64,000 nt of DNA from Pseudomonadales bacterium. GTDB lineage: Bacteria > Pseudomonadota > Gammaproteobacteria > Pseudomonadales > Porticoccaceae. Both the position numbers and the translations under genes were made by a program. The stretch is from positions 186,001 to 250,000 of the forward strand of contig JACKOF010000003.1 in NCBI GenBank assembly GCA_024234435.1, written 5' to 3'. Shown here one piece after another: positions 17,024-25,601 of the stretch. The notes beneath the pieces were generated by a model. That model saw nothing but the letters and a program-made list of their open reading frames with translations, ran no database searches and was not told where the DNA came from. Every line of letters begins with the position of its first letter. Position 1 is the first letter of the stretch.

Positions 17024-17698
17024 ATGAACAAGCCTCCTGTTAGCAAACCACTGATCATTGACTATTACACCGATATTCTTTGTGTATGGGCCTGGATCGC
17101 GCAACGGCGCCTTGACGAACTCAACAGGCAGCTGGGGGAGAAAATTGACCTTCATTGTTACTACGTCGACATCTTTGGTGATGTTAACGCTAAAATGAAT
17201 GCCCAATGGCACGAAAAGGGTGGTTACTCGGGCTTTGCTGAACATGTACAGCACTGCGCAGCCACGTTCGAAGATGCTGTTATCAACCCAGGAATATGGA
17301 CAGAAGTCAGACCCGGAACCTCTGCAAATGCACACCTCGTTCTGAAGGCTATTGAAATCGGCTATGGCAAGCGTCAAAGTATGGCAATGGCATTAAAATT
17401 CAGGTCAGCGTTTTTTGCTGATGCAGTAGATATCGGCAATCTGGAAGTGCTCAACGAACTGGCAACAGCAAATGGACTGGATACCCGCATTATCAACACT
17501 AGCATTCAGAATGGCTCGGCAATAGCGGCCCTGATGAGTGACTATCAGCGTGCCAGCCAGCAAAACATCAAAGGCAGCCCGTCTTATGTTATTAACGGCG
17601 GCAGGCAGACGCTCTATGGCAATGTCGGTTACCGGGTGCTTCGTGCCAATATTGATGAGCTTTTGAAGCAACCGGAAAACGAAGCCAGTTGGTGTTAG
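17024..17698 (+). CDS. DsbA-family (thioredoxin-like) oxidoreductase with C-x-x-A in place of C-x-x-C
   Basis: 224 residues, no signal peptide, so probably cytoplasmic. The N-terminus has a thioredoxin-like strand, Y-Y-T-D-I-L-C-V-W-A, where disulfide oxidoreductases have C-x-x-C; the second Cys is Ala. A helical insertion follows and the C-terminus has the G-S-P-S-Y-V-I-N-G-G cis-proline motif. The layout is like FrnE/2-hydroxychromene-2-carboxylate isomerase relatives in the DSBA-like family. One remaining Cys suggests glutathione-dependent or isomerase-type chemistry rather than disulfide formation, but substrate is unknown. Confidence 0.78.
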   Translation: MNKPPVSKPLIIDYYTDILCVWAWIAQRRLDELNRQLGEKIDLHCYYVDIFGDVNAKMNAQWHEKGGYSGFAEHVQHCAATFEDAVINPGIWTEVRPGTSANAHLVLKAIEIGYGKRQSMAMALKFRSAFFADAVDIGNLEVLNELATANGLDTRIINTSIQNGSAIAALMSDYQRASQQNIKGSPSYVINGGRQTLYGNVGYRVLRANIDELLKQPENEASWC

Positions 17699-17937
17699 GT
17701 TACCCTGACACCGCTCTGGCAATAATCACACTCATGATTCGGTGAGCGCTACAACCGAACCTGACCCGACTATCACTCTATAAAAATAGGCAACACAAGC
17801 TTGCCAGCGTATTACAATGACCGCTGCCATATACCTCTTCGCAACAAATACCGCGAAAAAACAGCTTGCTGCAGTAGTTTTACACCATTGCTCGTGAGCC
17901 CAAAGCTCGTGCATTTAATCAAAAGTGGATAAACCCT

Positions 17938-19326
17938 TTGAACGAAACAGATTTCTTATCGCTAAACCTGCACCACGCCTTGCTGGATAATCTTTCAACT
18001 CTTGATTATCAAAGCATGACACCAATTCAGGCACAAAGTCTGCCGCATATTATTGCAAACAGAGATGTTATTGCTCAGGCAAAAACCGGCTCGGGAAAAA
18101 CAGCCGCCTTTGGTTTGGGCCTGTTGCAAAAACTGGATGTAACCCGTTTTCGTGTTCAGGCATTAGTGCTTTGCCCCACTCGAGAGCTTGCTGACCAGGT
18201 AGCCAAAGAGATTCGCAAACTTGGCCGGGGTATTCATAACATCAAGGTTCTAACCCTCTGCGGCGGCACACCCTTCGGGCCACAAGCAGGCTCACTTGAA
18301 CATGGTGCCCATATCATTGTCGGCACCCCTGGCCGGATTGAAGATCATCTTCGCAAGGGCACGTTAAAACTGGCCGATTTAACCACGCTGGTCCTTGATG
18401 AGGCTGACCGTATGTTGGATATGGGGTTTCAGGAATCGCTGGATAACATCATCGACGCCATACCCAGCCAACGTCAGACGCTATTATTCAGTGCTACCTT
18501 TCCTGAAAAAATACAAACCATCGCACAGCGCGTGATGGCAGACCCGATAACGGTAAAGGTGGAAAGTACCCACAGCAGTGACAGCATCAAACAGCGCTTT
18601 TTCAAAATTGAAGGGAAGGTATCAAGACTCGACGCACTGCGCTTGCTGCTACTTGAATACCAACCTGAATCCGTTGTGGTTTTTTGTAATACCAAACAGG
18701 AAACACAGGAGGTCGCCAATGAACTGCGCCGCTATCATTTCGGCGCCCTGCCATTGCACGGCGACCTTGAGCAAAAAGATCGCGATCAAACATTAATTCG
18801 CTTTGCCAACAAGAGCGCCTCCGTTCTCGTCGCCACCGATGTTGCCGCACGCGGTTTGGATATCGAATCACTGGATATGGTAATCAATTATCATCTGCCT
18901 CGTGACATTGAGGTTCACACTCATAGAATCGGCCGCACAGGCCGTGCAGGAAAAAATGGCATCGCCTGCACGCTCTACACCGACAAAGAACTACACAAGC
19001 TGGAGAAGTTGGAAGAATATCTGCAACAAACCATAGACAACTCGCCGCTACCTTCCGAGCGTTTACTTAACGAACCCGCTTACAAACCCGCTATGGCAAC
19101 ACTACAAATAGACGGCGGAAAAAAACAAAAAGTCAGAGCTGGCGATATTCTGGGCGCACTCACCGGCAACAGTGGAATCGATGGCAAGCACGTGGGGAAA
19201 ATCCAGATTACCGACAACAAAGCCTATGTCGCCGTGGACAGAACATCAGCTAAGGCTGCCCTAAAAAAATTGAATGAAGGCAAACTCAAAGGTAAAAACT
19301 TTAAGGTAAGGCTGCTGGCAACATAG
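17938..19326 (+). CDS. dbpA: ATP-dependent RNA helicase DbpA
   Basis: 462 residues from a TTG start; no better in-frame start is present, and the N-terminus then aligns with the family. DEAD-box motifs: M-T-P-I-Q-A-Q (Q motif), A-K-T-G-S-G-K-T (I), P-T-R-E-L (Ia), D-E-A-D (II), S-A-T (III), A-R-G-L-D (V) and H-R-I-G-R-T-G-R (VI). The last about 70 residues are the DbpA RNA-binding domain (G-D-I-L-G-A-L-T-G and the V-A-V-D-R strand), which recognises 23S rRNA hairpin 92 during 50S assembly. Confidence 0.95.
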   Translation: MNETDFLSLNLHHALLDNLSTLDYQSMTPIQAQSLPHIIANRDVIAQAKTGSGKTAAFGLGLLQKLDVTRFRVQALVLCPTRELADQVAKEIRKLGRGIHNIKVLTLCGGTPFGPQAGSLEHGAHIIVGTPGRIEDHLRKGTLKLADLTTLVLDEADRMLDMGFQESLDNIIDAIPSQRQTLLFSATFPEKIQTIAQRVMADPITVKVESTHSSDSIKQRFFKIEGKVSRLDALRLLLLEYQPESVVVFCNTKQETQEVANELRRYHFGALPLHGDLEQKDRDQTLIRFANKSASVLVATDVAARGLDIESLDMVINYHLPRDIEVHTHRIGRTGRAGKNGIACTLYTDKELHKLEKLEEYLQQTIDNSPLPSERLLNEPAYKPAMATLQIDGGKKQKVRAGDILGALTGNSGIDGKHVGKIQITDNKAYVAVDRTSAKAALKKLNEGKLKGKNFKVRLLAT

Positions 19327-19348
19327 TTAGGAAAAGTAATCTGCACCA

Positions 19349-19570
19349 ATGAAACACCCCATAAAAAACTATCATTTGGATGAAGAGCAATATTGGGTTG
19401 CGGAACTGAGCTGCGGGCATTTTCAACACCTGCGGCATGATCCGCCGTGGACTAACCGCCCCTGGGTATTAACACCAAAAGGGCGTAGAGAAAAATTAGG
19501 ATTTGAGCTGGATTGTAAAAAGTGCGATCGTGGCGAACCACCAGACTGTCTAAAATTAAAAGCTGATTAA
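19349..19570 (+). CDS. DUF3565 domain protein
   Basis: 73 residues. The pattern Y-x-x-D-E-x-x-x-W-V-A-E-L-S-C-G-H-x-Q-H-x-R-H-x-P-P-W...W-V-x-x-x-x-G-R...L-x-C-K-K-C matches DUF3565, a small family with Cys/His residues likely to bind a metal. No function is known. It starts 22 bases after dbpA and may be co-transcribed. Confidence 0.88.
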   Translation: MKHPIKNYHLDEEQYWVAELSCGHFQHLRHDPPWTNRPWVLTPKGRREKLGFELDCKKCDRGEPPDCLKLKAD

Positions 19571-19595
19571 AAACCATCGACAAAGGAGTGACACG

Positions 19596-19949
19596 ATGAA
19601 CATTCACGAAAAAATTAACTACGTTGAATTTCCCGCCCAGGATATCCCGGCCACCAAAAAGTTCTTTAGTGAGGCTTTTAGCTGGATATTTGAGGACTTT
19701 GGTCCGGAATACACAGCTTTCTCCAACGAAGGCATTGACGGCGGGTTCTTTAAAGCTGATATGGCTTCATCCACCAGCAATGGTGCTGCACTCGTCGTCT
19801 TTTACAGTGAGGCCCTAGAAGCAACGCTTGATAAAGTTAAACAAGCTGGCGGCGATATCATCAAACCGGTATTTGCTTTCCCTGGCGGTCGGAGGTTTCA
19901 TTTCTCTGAACCCAGCGGCAATGAGTTTGCTGTCTGGTCAGACAAATAA
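19596..19949 (+). CDS. VOC (glyoxalase/bleomycin-resistance fold) family protein
   Basis: 117 residues with a good AAAGGAG site before the ATG. It has the single-domain VOC pattern: Y-V-E-F-P-A-Q-D-I-P-A-T-K-K-F-F at the N-terminus, G-P-E-Y-T-A-F, G-G-F-F in the middle, and a C-terminal G-x-R-F-H-F-S-E-P-S-G-N-E-F-A-V-W. Family members bind metals and act as lyases, dioxygenases or binding proteins; the substrate here cannot be read from sequence. Confidence 0.88.
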   Translation: MNIHEKINYVEFPAQDIPATKKFFSEAFSWIFEDFGPEYTAFSNEGIDGGFFKADMASSTSNGAALVVFYSEALEATLDKVKQAGGDIIKPVFAFPGGRRFHFSEPSGNEFAVWSDK

Positions 19950-20009
19950 TCGAACTTAATCATGCGTGGAGGTATCTATATTTAGCAACTGCGAACAGGT
20001 GCTTATCTG

Positions 20010-21428
20010 ATGCGACAAACCAAACAATTCTACCTCTATTTCTTACTGATAACCGCGGTGATTATGATCGGCAGCGTTTCGAGATTCACCTCAAAGCCGC
20101 CTGTGAACGACGACCACCTGCCCAACCATCAAGCCGTGTTATCAGCAGAGCATTTTGTTGCACTTGTAAAAGCAGTAGATAGTACAGAGGTTGACAACCT
20201 AACTGCGGTTGTCAGCCAAAACTGGCATAACAGCTATATTCCTGCACTGCTGGAAGTGTACGATTTTGCCTCATCCGATTACACCGCCGAACAAATCATC
20301 ACTCTTTTGGAAGCTCATACCGGCCAGTCGTTCGGCAACAATATTCCCGCTTGGTATCAATGGCTCTGGAATGAACCAGCAGACGTTACTACCGAATATA
20401 TCCGATTCAAATCTTTGTTATATCTGCACGTTGACCCCATATTTGAACAATATTTCTCTGGCCGTTTTGCGCAAACAACGATTCGCATGGATGAAATACG
20501 GTGGGGTGGCGTAGTTCAGGATGGTATCCCCCCCCTTAGAAAGCCAAAAATGATTTCGGCTAGTGCTGCCGATTACCTTCAGGATAGCAACATCGTTTTT
20601 GGCATTGAGATTAATGGCGATGCCCGCGCCTACCCGAAACGAATTCTTGCCTGGCATGAAATGTTTATCGACACGATTGGCGGAGAGGAAATTGCTGGTG
20701 TTTACTGCACCCTGTGCGGCACAGTAATCCCCTACAAAACCCTTCACCACGGCGTGAATTACCAGCTCGGCACTAGCGGTTTTCTGTATCGCTCCAATAA
20801 GCTCATGTATGACCGTAAAACCCAATCTCTCTGGAACACCCTCACAGGTAAGCCTGTGGTGGGACCACTAGCCGCTAATGACATTCAATTGGAATTTCTC
20901 AGTGTAGTCACCACCACTTGGGCGGAATGGAAACGGCGACATCCAGACACAACCGTGCTCTCTCCAAACACCGGCCATCGACGCAACTACGGAGAAGGTG
21001 TCGCCTACCAACGCTATTTTTCTACTGACCAGCTACTGTTCAACACACCCTTTAACGATACCCGCCTGAAAAACAAGCAGGAAGTGTTGGCGCTGCGGTT
21101 TACCGCTTCGCCTAAAGAGCAGTTAGCCATTGATACCGATTTCCTCATGCGGCATCCGCTATACACTGACCAGATCGGCCAACAAAAACTACTGATTCTT
21201 ACGGATAAGTCCGGAGCCAACCGCGTATACGATCCTCAAAACGTAATATTCACCCATTACGATAACGAACAAAGCATTATCGACAGCACTGGTCTGCTAT
21301 GGAAAGTAGATGAGGAGTTCCTGATTTCAGAAACCGGCCAGAAACTCAACCGACTGCCCTCTCACCGCGCCTTCTGGTTTGGCTGGTATGCAGCATTCCC
21401 TGAGACCCGATTAGTTAAGCTCAACTAA
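20010..21428 (+). CDS. DUF3179 domain protein, membrane-anchored or secreted
   Basis: 472 residues. The N-terminus has a hydrophobic segment (residues about 8-24) consistent with a signal anchor. DUF3179 features: I-N-G-D-A-R-A-Y-P-K-R-I-L-A-W-H-E, Y-C-T-L-C-G-T-V-I-P-Y with a C-x-x-C pair, G-T-S-G-F-L-Y-R-S-N-K-L-M-Y-D, S-L-W-N-T-L-T-G and W-A-E-W-K-R-R-H-P. The family has no firm function. It stands alone, converging on thiI 25 bases away. Confidence 0.9.
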   Translation: MRQTKQFYLYFLLITAVIMIGSVSRFTSKPPVNDDHLPNHQAVLSAEHFVALVKAVDSTEVDNLTAVVSQNWHNSYIPALLEVYDFASSDYTAEQIITLLEAHTGQSFGNNIPAWYQWLWNEPADVTTEYIRFKSLLYLHVDPIFEQYFSGRFAQTTIRMDEIRWGGVVQDGIPPLRKPKMISASAADYLQDSNIVFGIEINGDARAYPKRILAWHEMFIDTIGGEEIAGVYCTLCGTVIPYKTLHHGVNYQLGTSGFLYRSNKLMYDRKTQSLWNTLTGKPVVGPLAANDIQLEFLSVVTTTWAEWKRRHPDTTVLSPNTGHRRNYGEGVAYQRYFSTDQLLFNTPFNDTRLKNKQEVLALRFTASPKEQLAIDTDFLMRHPLYTDQIGQQKLLILTDKSGANRVYDPQNVIFTHYDNEQSIIDSTGLLWKVDEEFLISETGQKLNRLPSHRAFWFGWYAAFPETRLVKLN

Positions 21429-21452
21429 AGACGTGATATGGCATCACCAAAA

Positions 21453-22907
21453 TCAGGCTGGGCGATAAACTGCAACATTGGTAAACCCTTGCTCGGCCAG
21501 TAACTCTGCATGCAAACGGCTCATTACGCCCTTCTCACAATACAGCATATACTGCACCGCGGAATCGAGGTTTTTGAACTGATTCTGCAACGTAAAGAAC
21601 GGCACTTCCTCAACCGGCGCATCACCTACACGCAGGGGCCTGATATCAATTTCGTCAGGATGGCGGATATCCACAATAACAGCGTCCGGTTGAGGAACAG
21701 AAAAAATCTCTACAGTAGCGACTGGCCGTTGCTCTTCCATCACCTGATCTATTGTTTGTACCTGACGGTTCTCAATTGCCTGATCAAGTTTGCTGAAATC
21801 GAAATGGCTCTCTTCTTCGGCAATACGCTCCGGTCGGGCTCGCGTGGTGGGTTTAACAGAAATGACTCCACAATACTCCGGCATGTTAGCAGCGAATTCT
21901 TCTGTACCAATTTTGCGGGCGATATCGATGATGTCATTTTTATCAAATGTGATCAGTGGCCGAAGCACCAGTTTTTCAGTAACAGAGTCAATCACGGCAA
22001 GATTCGCCAATGTCTGACTCGAAACCTGTGCAACTGCCTCCCCTGTGACCAACGCGGCAACATCCATTTCGTCGGCGATTCGCGTGCCAGCCCGCAACAT
22101 CATGCGTTTGAGGATTACGCCCATTTGGGAATTTTCAACACTGGTGAGAATTTCTGCGACAACATCTTCAAACGGCACGGTAATAAAGCGCACCCGGTGA
22201 GAGCCGGAATATCGATTCCACAAATAAAATGCCACTTCCTTAACACCAACTTCATGAGCCCGACCACCGAGATTAAAAAACAGGAAGTGAGTTCGAAGGC
22301 CACGCTTCATTGTCAAAAAACTCGATACAGTGGAATCAAAGCCCCCTGAGATCAGAGACATGACCGAATCCTGCGTACCCAGAGGAAACCCACCCAGACC
22401 CGGCGAGGTATTCTCAATGACAAACAACTGATCATGGCGAATTTCCAGCCGTACCGTAACATCGGGGTCTTTCAGTTTTACGCCTGCAGCTTCCGTCTGG
22501 TGTAGTAATCCCCCGCCCACCTGACGCTCAACCTCCGTGGAATTAAAGTCGTGTTTGCCACTGCGTTTTACCCGTAGTACAAATGTTTTTCCTGCCAGCT
22601 CATCAGCCCATACCTGCTTGGTTTTCTCCAGAATGTCGTCAAAATCCCCCAAAGGAAATTTCTGCACACTGGAAAAGTTGGCAATCCCCGGTGTTCTCGA
22701 CAGAATATCTGCTACCTGAAGTTTCAGGTTTTCAGCCTTATCCGGGCCGGTCACTTCGATTTTCTCCCAGTCCCGATCAACTCGGATATTTTCATCTAAA
22801 GGTGTTAACAGCTTTTTGAGGTTGTCCCGAAGCTGTTTGGTAAAACGCTTGCGAACCGGTGGACTTTTAATGGTGATTTCCGGAAATAATTTGATAACAA
22901 AATGCAT
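21453..22907 (-). CDS. thiI: tRNA 4-thiouridine synthase / thiamine thiazole sulfurtransferase, with rhodanese domain
   Basis: 484 residues from ATG at 22907, where the protein begins MHFVIKLFPEITIKS and aligns with E. coli ThiI (482 residues); an in-frame longer reading to 23033 has no homology support. Domains: N-terminal ferredoxin-like plus THUMP (to about 165), PP-loop S-G-G-F-D-S near 185, and a C-terminal rhodanese domain ending around Y-C-E-K-G-V-M-S with the persulfide-carrying Cys. A further conserved Cys lies in E-Y-C-G-V. It makes s4U8 in tRNA and, in long forms, supplies sulfur for the thiamine thiazole. Divergent from glnA. Confidence 0.95.
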   Translation of the reverse strand: MHFVIKLFPEITIKSPPVRKRFTKQLRDNLKKLLTPLDENIRVDRDWEKIEVTGPDKAENLKLQVADILSRTPGIANFSSVQKFPLGDFDDILEKTKQVWADELAGKTFVLRVKRSGKHDFNSTEVERQVGGGLLHQTEAAGVKLKDPDVTVRLEIRHDQLFVIENTSPGLGGFPLGTQDSVMSLISGGFDSTVSSFLTMKRGLRTHFLFFNLGGRAHEVGVKEVAFYLWNRYSGSHRVRFITVPFEDVVAEILTSVENSQMGVILKRMMLRAGTRIADEMDVAALVTGEAVAQVSSQTLANLAVIDSVTEKLVLRPLITFDKNDIIDIARKIGTEEFAANMPEYCGVISVKPTTRARPERIAEEESHFDFSKLDQAIENRQVQTIDQVMEEQRPVATVEIFSVPQPDAVIVDIRHPDEIDIRPLRVGDAPVEEVPFFTLQNQFKNLDSAVQYMLYCEKGVMSRLHAELLAEQGFTNVAVYRPA

Positions 22908-23061
22908 GATGAGGACTAATAACCTTAACGGGTGGGGAAAGTGGCGCATTATAGTACAAATGTTGTGCAAACCGGCGTATGATGCTGCCGTTGTTATTTG
23001 GCTATAGTCCAATGGGCAACACAAGCAAAACAACCAAAACGGTGCACAAAACCCAAATCAA

Positions 23062-23077
23062 GCACAATAATGGTGCA
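23062..23077 (+). promoter_or_regulatory. NtrC-type binding site upstream of glnA
   Basis: GCACAATAATGGTGCA matches the NtrC operator (TGCACC-N5-GGTGCA) with a perfect right half and a degenerate left half. A second GGTGCA half-site stands at 23041-23046. The full site lies about 60 bases upstream of the -24 element, a plausible enhancer position. Confidence 0.72.
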
Positions 23078-23137
23078 GAAAGAATCGGAGCAGATTTGAT
23101 TCCGCCGGGTTTAGTGCGTCCTACAGCCACTCTGGTC

Positions 23138-23153
23138 TGGCATGGTCTTTGCT
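23138..23153 (+). promoter_or_regulatory. sigma-54 promoter of glnA
   Basis: TGGCATggtctTTGCT has the invariant GG (23139-23140) and GC (23151-23152) with exactly 10 bases between them, matching the -24/-12 consensus. It lies about 120 bases before the glnA start, downstream of NtrC sites, as in glnAp2 of enteric bacteria. Confidence 0.85.
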
Positions 23154-23274
23154 AACTTTGCATGACGGTAAGCATGACTGAATTGGTTCCGCCGCGAACG
23201 CTGGCCCGATAACTGATTCCGGAATGGCAACATTGATTTTTTTTTAAACCTGGATATCCCGACTGGAGGAACCA

Positions 23275-24681
23275 ATGTCCGAAAAGACACTGAATCTGAT
23301 CAAAGAAAGCGAAGCGCGCTGGGTTGACCTGCGTTTCACCGACACTAAAGGTAAGGAACAACACGTTTCTATTCCCGCTAAAGAAGTCGACGAAGACTTT
23401 TTTGAAAATGGCCAGATGTTTGATGGCTCATCTATCGCAGGCTGGAAAGGCATTAACGAATCAGACATGATTCTGATGCCAGACGACAGTACAGCTGTTC
23501 TGGACCCGTTTACTGACGAACCTACTGTTATCGTTCGCATGGACATTGTTGAGCCTTCTACCATGCAAGGTTACGAGCGTGACCCTCGCTCTGTTGCAAA
23601 ACGCGCTGAAGCTTACCTGCAAACCACCGGCCTTGGCGACACTGCATTCTTTGGTCCCGAACCAGAATTCTTTGTGTTTGACGACATTAAATGGGGCTCC
23701 GACATGAGCGGCAGCTTCGTTAAAATCAATTCTGAAGAAGCCGAATGGTCTTCTGCCCATGAGTTCAATGATGGCAATATGGGTCACCGTCCTCGAGTCA
23801 AGGGCGGCTACTTCCCGGTTCCACCTGTTGATTCACTGCATGACCTGCGTGCCGCCATGTGTACTGCCATGGAGCAAATGGGCCTTGACGTTGAAGTTCA
23901 TCACCACGAAGTGGCAACTGCAGGCCAGTGTGAAATCGGCGTTAAATTCAACACCATGGTGAAGAAAGCTGACGAAGTTCAGATTCTGAAGTACTGCGTA
24001 CACAACGTAGCACACGCTTACGGCAAAACAGCTACTTTCATGCCCAAACCTATTGTTGGCGACAACGGTTCCGGTATGCACGTACACCAGTCTTTCTGGA
24101 AAGACGGTGAAAACCAATTCGCTGGCGACTCTTATGCTGGTCTGTCTGAAACAGCCCTGTACTACATCGGCGGTATCATCAAGCATGCGAAGGCGATCAA
24201 TGCTTTTTCTAACCCCGGCACCAACTCTTACAAGCGTCTGATTCCGGGCTTCGAAGCACCCGTTATGCTGGCCTATTCCGCTCGTAACCGTTCTGCATCT
24301 ATTCGTATTCCCTATGTTCCTTCACCCAAAGGCAAACGTATTGAAGCACGTTTTGCAGACCCAATCGCCAACCCATACCTGTGCTTCGCTGCCATGCTGA
24401 TGGCTGGCCTTGACGGTGTTCAGAACAAGATTCACCCTGGCGATGCAGCGGATAAAGACTTGTACGATCTCCCTGCTGAAGAAGCGGCAGCCATTCCTCA
24501 GGTCTGTGGTTCACTGCGCGAAGCGCTGGACAACCTGGATAAGGACCGCGAATTCCTGACTCAGGGTGGCGTTTTCACCGATGACATGATCGACGCGTAC
24601 ATCGATTTGAAAATGCAGGACGTTTACCGCGTTGAACACACTACTCACCCAGTAGAGTTCGATATGTACTACAGTGTTTAA
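23275..24681 (+). CDS. glnA: glutamine synthetase, type I
   Basis: 468 residues, the GSI-beta length. Makes glutamine from glutamate and ammonia and is the main ammonia-assimilating enzyme. Landmarks: F-D-G-S-S-I-A-G-W near residue 50, G-P-E-P-E-F-F-V-F, the K-P-x-x-G-D-N-G-S-G-M-H-V-H-Q-S ATP-binding region, N-P-G-T-N-S-Y-K-R-L and the adenylylation-site Tyr in D-L-Y-D-L-P. GGAGGAACC precedes the ATG. Upstream sigma-54 promoter and NtrC sites indicate nitrogen control by the glnL/glnG genes downstream. Confidence 0.98.
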   Translation: MSEKTLNLIKESEARWVDLRFTDTKGKEQHVSIPAKEVDEDFFENGQMFDGSSIAGWKGINESDMILMPDDSTAVLDPFTDEPTVIVRMDIVEPSTMQGYERDPRSVAKRAEAYLQTTGLGDTAFFGPEPEFFVFDDIKWGSDMSGSFVKINSEEAEWSSAHEFNDGNMGHRPRVKGGYFPVPPVDSLHDLRAAMCTAMEQMGLDVEVHHHEVATAGQCEIGVKFNTMVKKADEVQILKYCVHNVAHAYGKTATFMPKPIVGDNGSGMHVHQSFWKDGENQFAGDSYAGLSETALYYIGGIIKHAKAINAFSNPGTNSYKRLIPGFEAPVMLAYSARNRSASIRIPYVPSPKGKRIEARFADPIANPYLCFAAMLMAGLDGVQNKIHPGDAADKDLYDLPAEEAAAIPQVCGSLREALDNLDKDREFLTQGGVFTDDMIDAYIDLKMQDVYRVEHTTHPVEFDMYYSV

Positions 24682-24708
24682 TCACTGCCAGTAGATCAAG
24701 TGATCAAA

Positions 24709-24738
24709 AGCCGCAGTGTTTCCACTGCGGCTTTTTTT
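24709..24738 (+). terminator. Rho-independent terminator after glnA
   Basis: Perfect 10-bp stem 24709-24718 / 24723-24732 (AGCCGCAGTG / CACTGCGGCT) with TTTC loop and seven T. It separates glnA from the downstream DUF4124-ntrBC genes, so those need read-through or their own promoter. Confidence 0.93.
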
Positions 24739-24836
24739 ATGGCCCGAAAAGAGCTGTAATTTCTGTGAATGATCTGCTTTTTCTTTTGTCCAAGCAGCGC
24801 TAGACTGGAATTATCTGTCAACAAGAGTAAAACCGC

Positions 24837-25394
24837 ATGTTGCAAAATCGTATCTATCTGCCCTGGCTGTTCGCACTGGCCCTGCTTCCTGCAATCGCTT
24901 GTGGCGCGGTTTATCGCGTAGTCGATGAGAACGGCAATATTACGTTTACTGACAACCCGCCAGCAGATAACCCGACAACAGAGAACATTGATTTACCTGT
25001 AGTCAATACTCAGCCTTCACCGCTACTCTCTGACCAGCCAGAGAAAAGCGAGGAAGATCAGGCTGACACGAGTTACAGCAGTGTGTCTATTATCTCGCCT
25101 GAAAATGAAAGCACCATCACTCCCGGCCAGGTGACGGTTAATGTCCGGATCAAAACGGAGCCCGCCCTGCATCTGGGTCACAATGTCCAGCTATGGTTCA
25201 ACAACCAACCCTACGGTAAACCAACAACGGCAACAAATTTTCAAATTGGTGCACTGGAGCGAGGCGAACACCAACTGCAAGTCAAAATCCTGGATGAACG
25301 TGGCGACACCGTTGCTTCCTCCGGGAGCGTAACAATTTATGTAAAACGAGCATTTATCAAACCCAAGCCCCAAGTAAAACAGAAATCGAATTAG
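24837..25394 (+). CDS. DUF4124 domain protein, exported
   Basis: 185 residues. A signal peptide (hydrophobic to about residue 24, ending around A-C-G-A) precedes the DUF4124 motif V-Y-R-V-V-D-E-N-G-N-I-T-F-T-D-N-P-P at residues 25-42. An Ig-like or beta-sandwich C-terminal part follows after an acidic linker (T-I-T-P-G-Q-V-T-V-N-V-R-I). DUF4124 proteins are periplasmic, of unknown role, and are often found between glnA and ntrB in pseudomonads and relatives. Confidence 0.88.
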   Translation: MLQNRIYLPWLFALALLPAIACGAVYRVVDENGNITFTDNPPADNPTTENIDLPVVNTQPSPLLSDQPEKSEEDQADTSYSSVSIISPENESTITPGQVTVNVRIKTEPALHLGHNVQLWFNNQPYGKPTTATNFQIGALERGEHQLQVKILDERGDTVASSGSVTIYVKRAFIKPKPQVKQKSN

Positions 25395-25408
25395 TCCCCC
25401 TATCTTTT

Positions 25409-25425
25409 TGCACCACCTTGGTGCA
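25409..25425. promoter_or_regulatory. consensus NtrC operator upstream of glnL (ntrB)
   Basis: TGCACCACCTTGGTGCA is a perfect 17-bp palindrome and an exact match to TGCACC-N5-GGTGCA. It lies 184 bases before the glnL start and just after the DUF4124 stop. In enteric bacteria NtrC binds a like site at glnL to repress its own low-level promoter, so autoregulation is expected here. Confidence 0.85.
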
Positions 25426-25601
25426 TAGTCGTTTCTCAGGGGCCAAACTGGTTCTCCGAACAACCCGCGAGCCGCGTGATTCGGCGCCCAGCATTTGGCC
25501 CACTATTTGCACTGAAAACTCGTAGCAGATACTGCTGCCAAATCGTGCGCCAACAGATGAAAAATACGGCGTGTGCATTATTGAGAAATACTGACGGCTA
25601 C

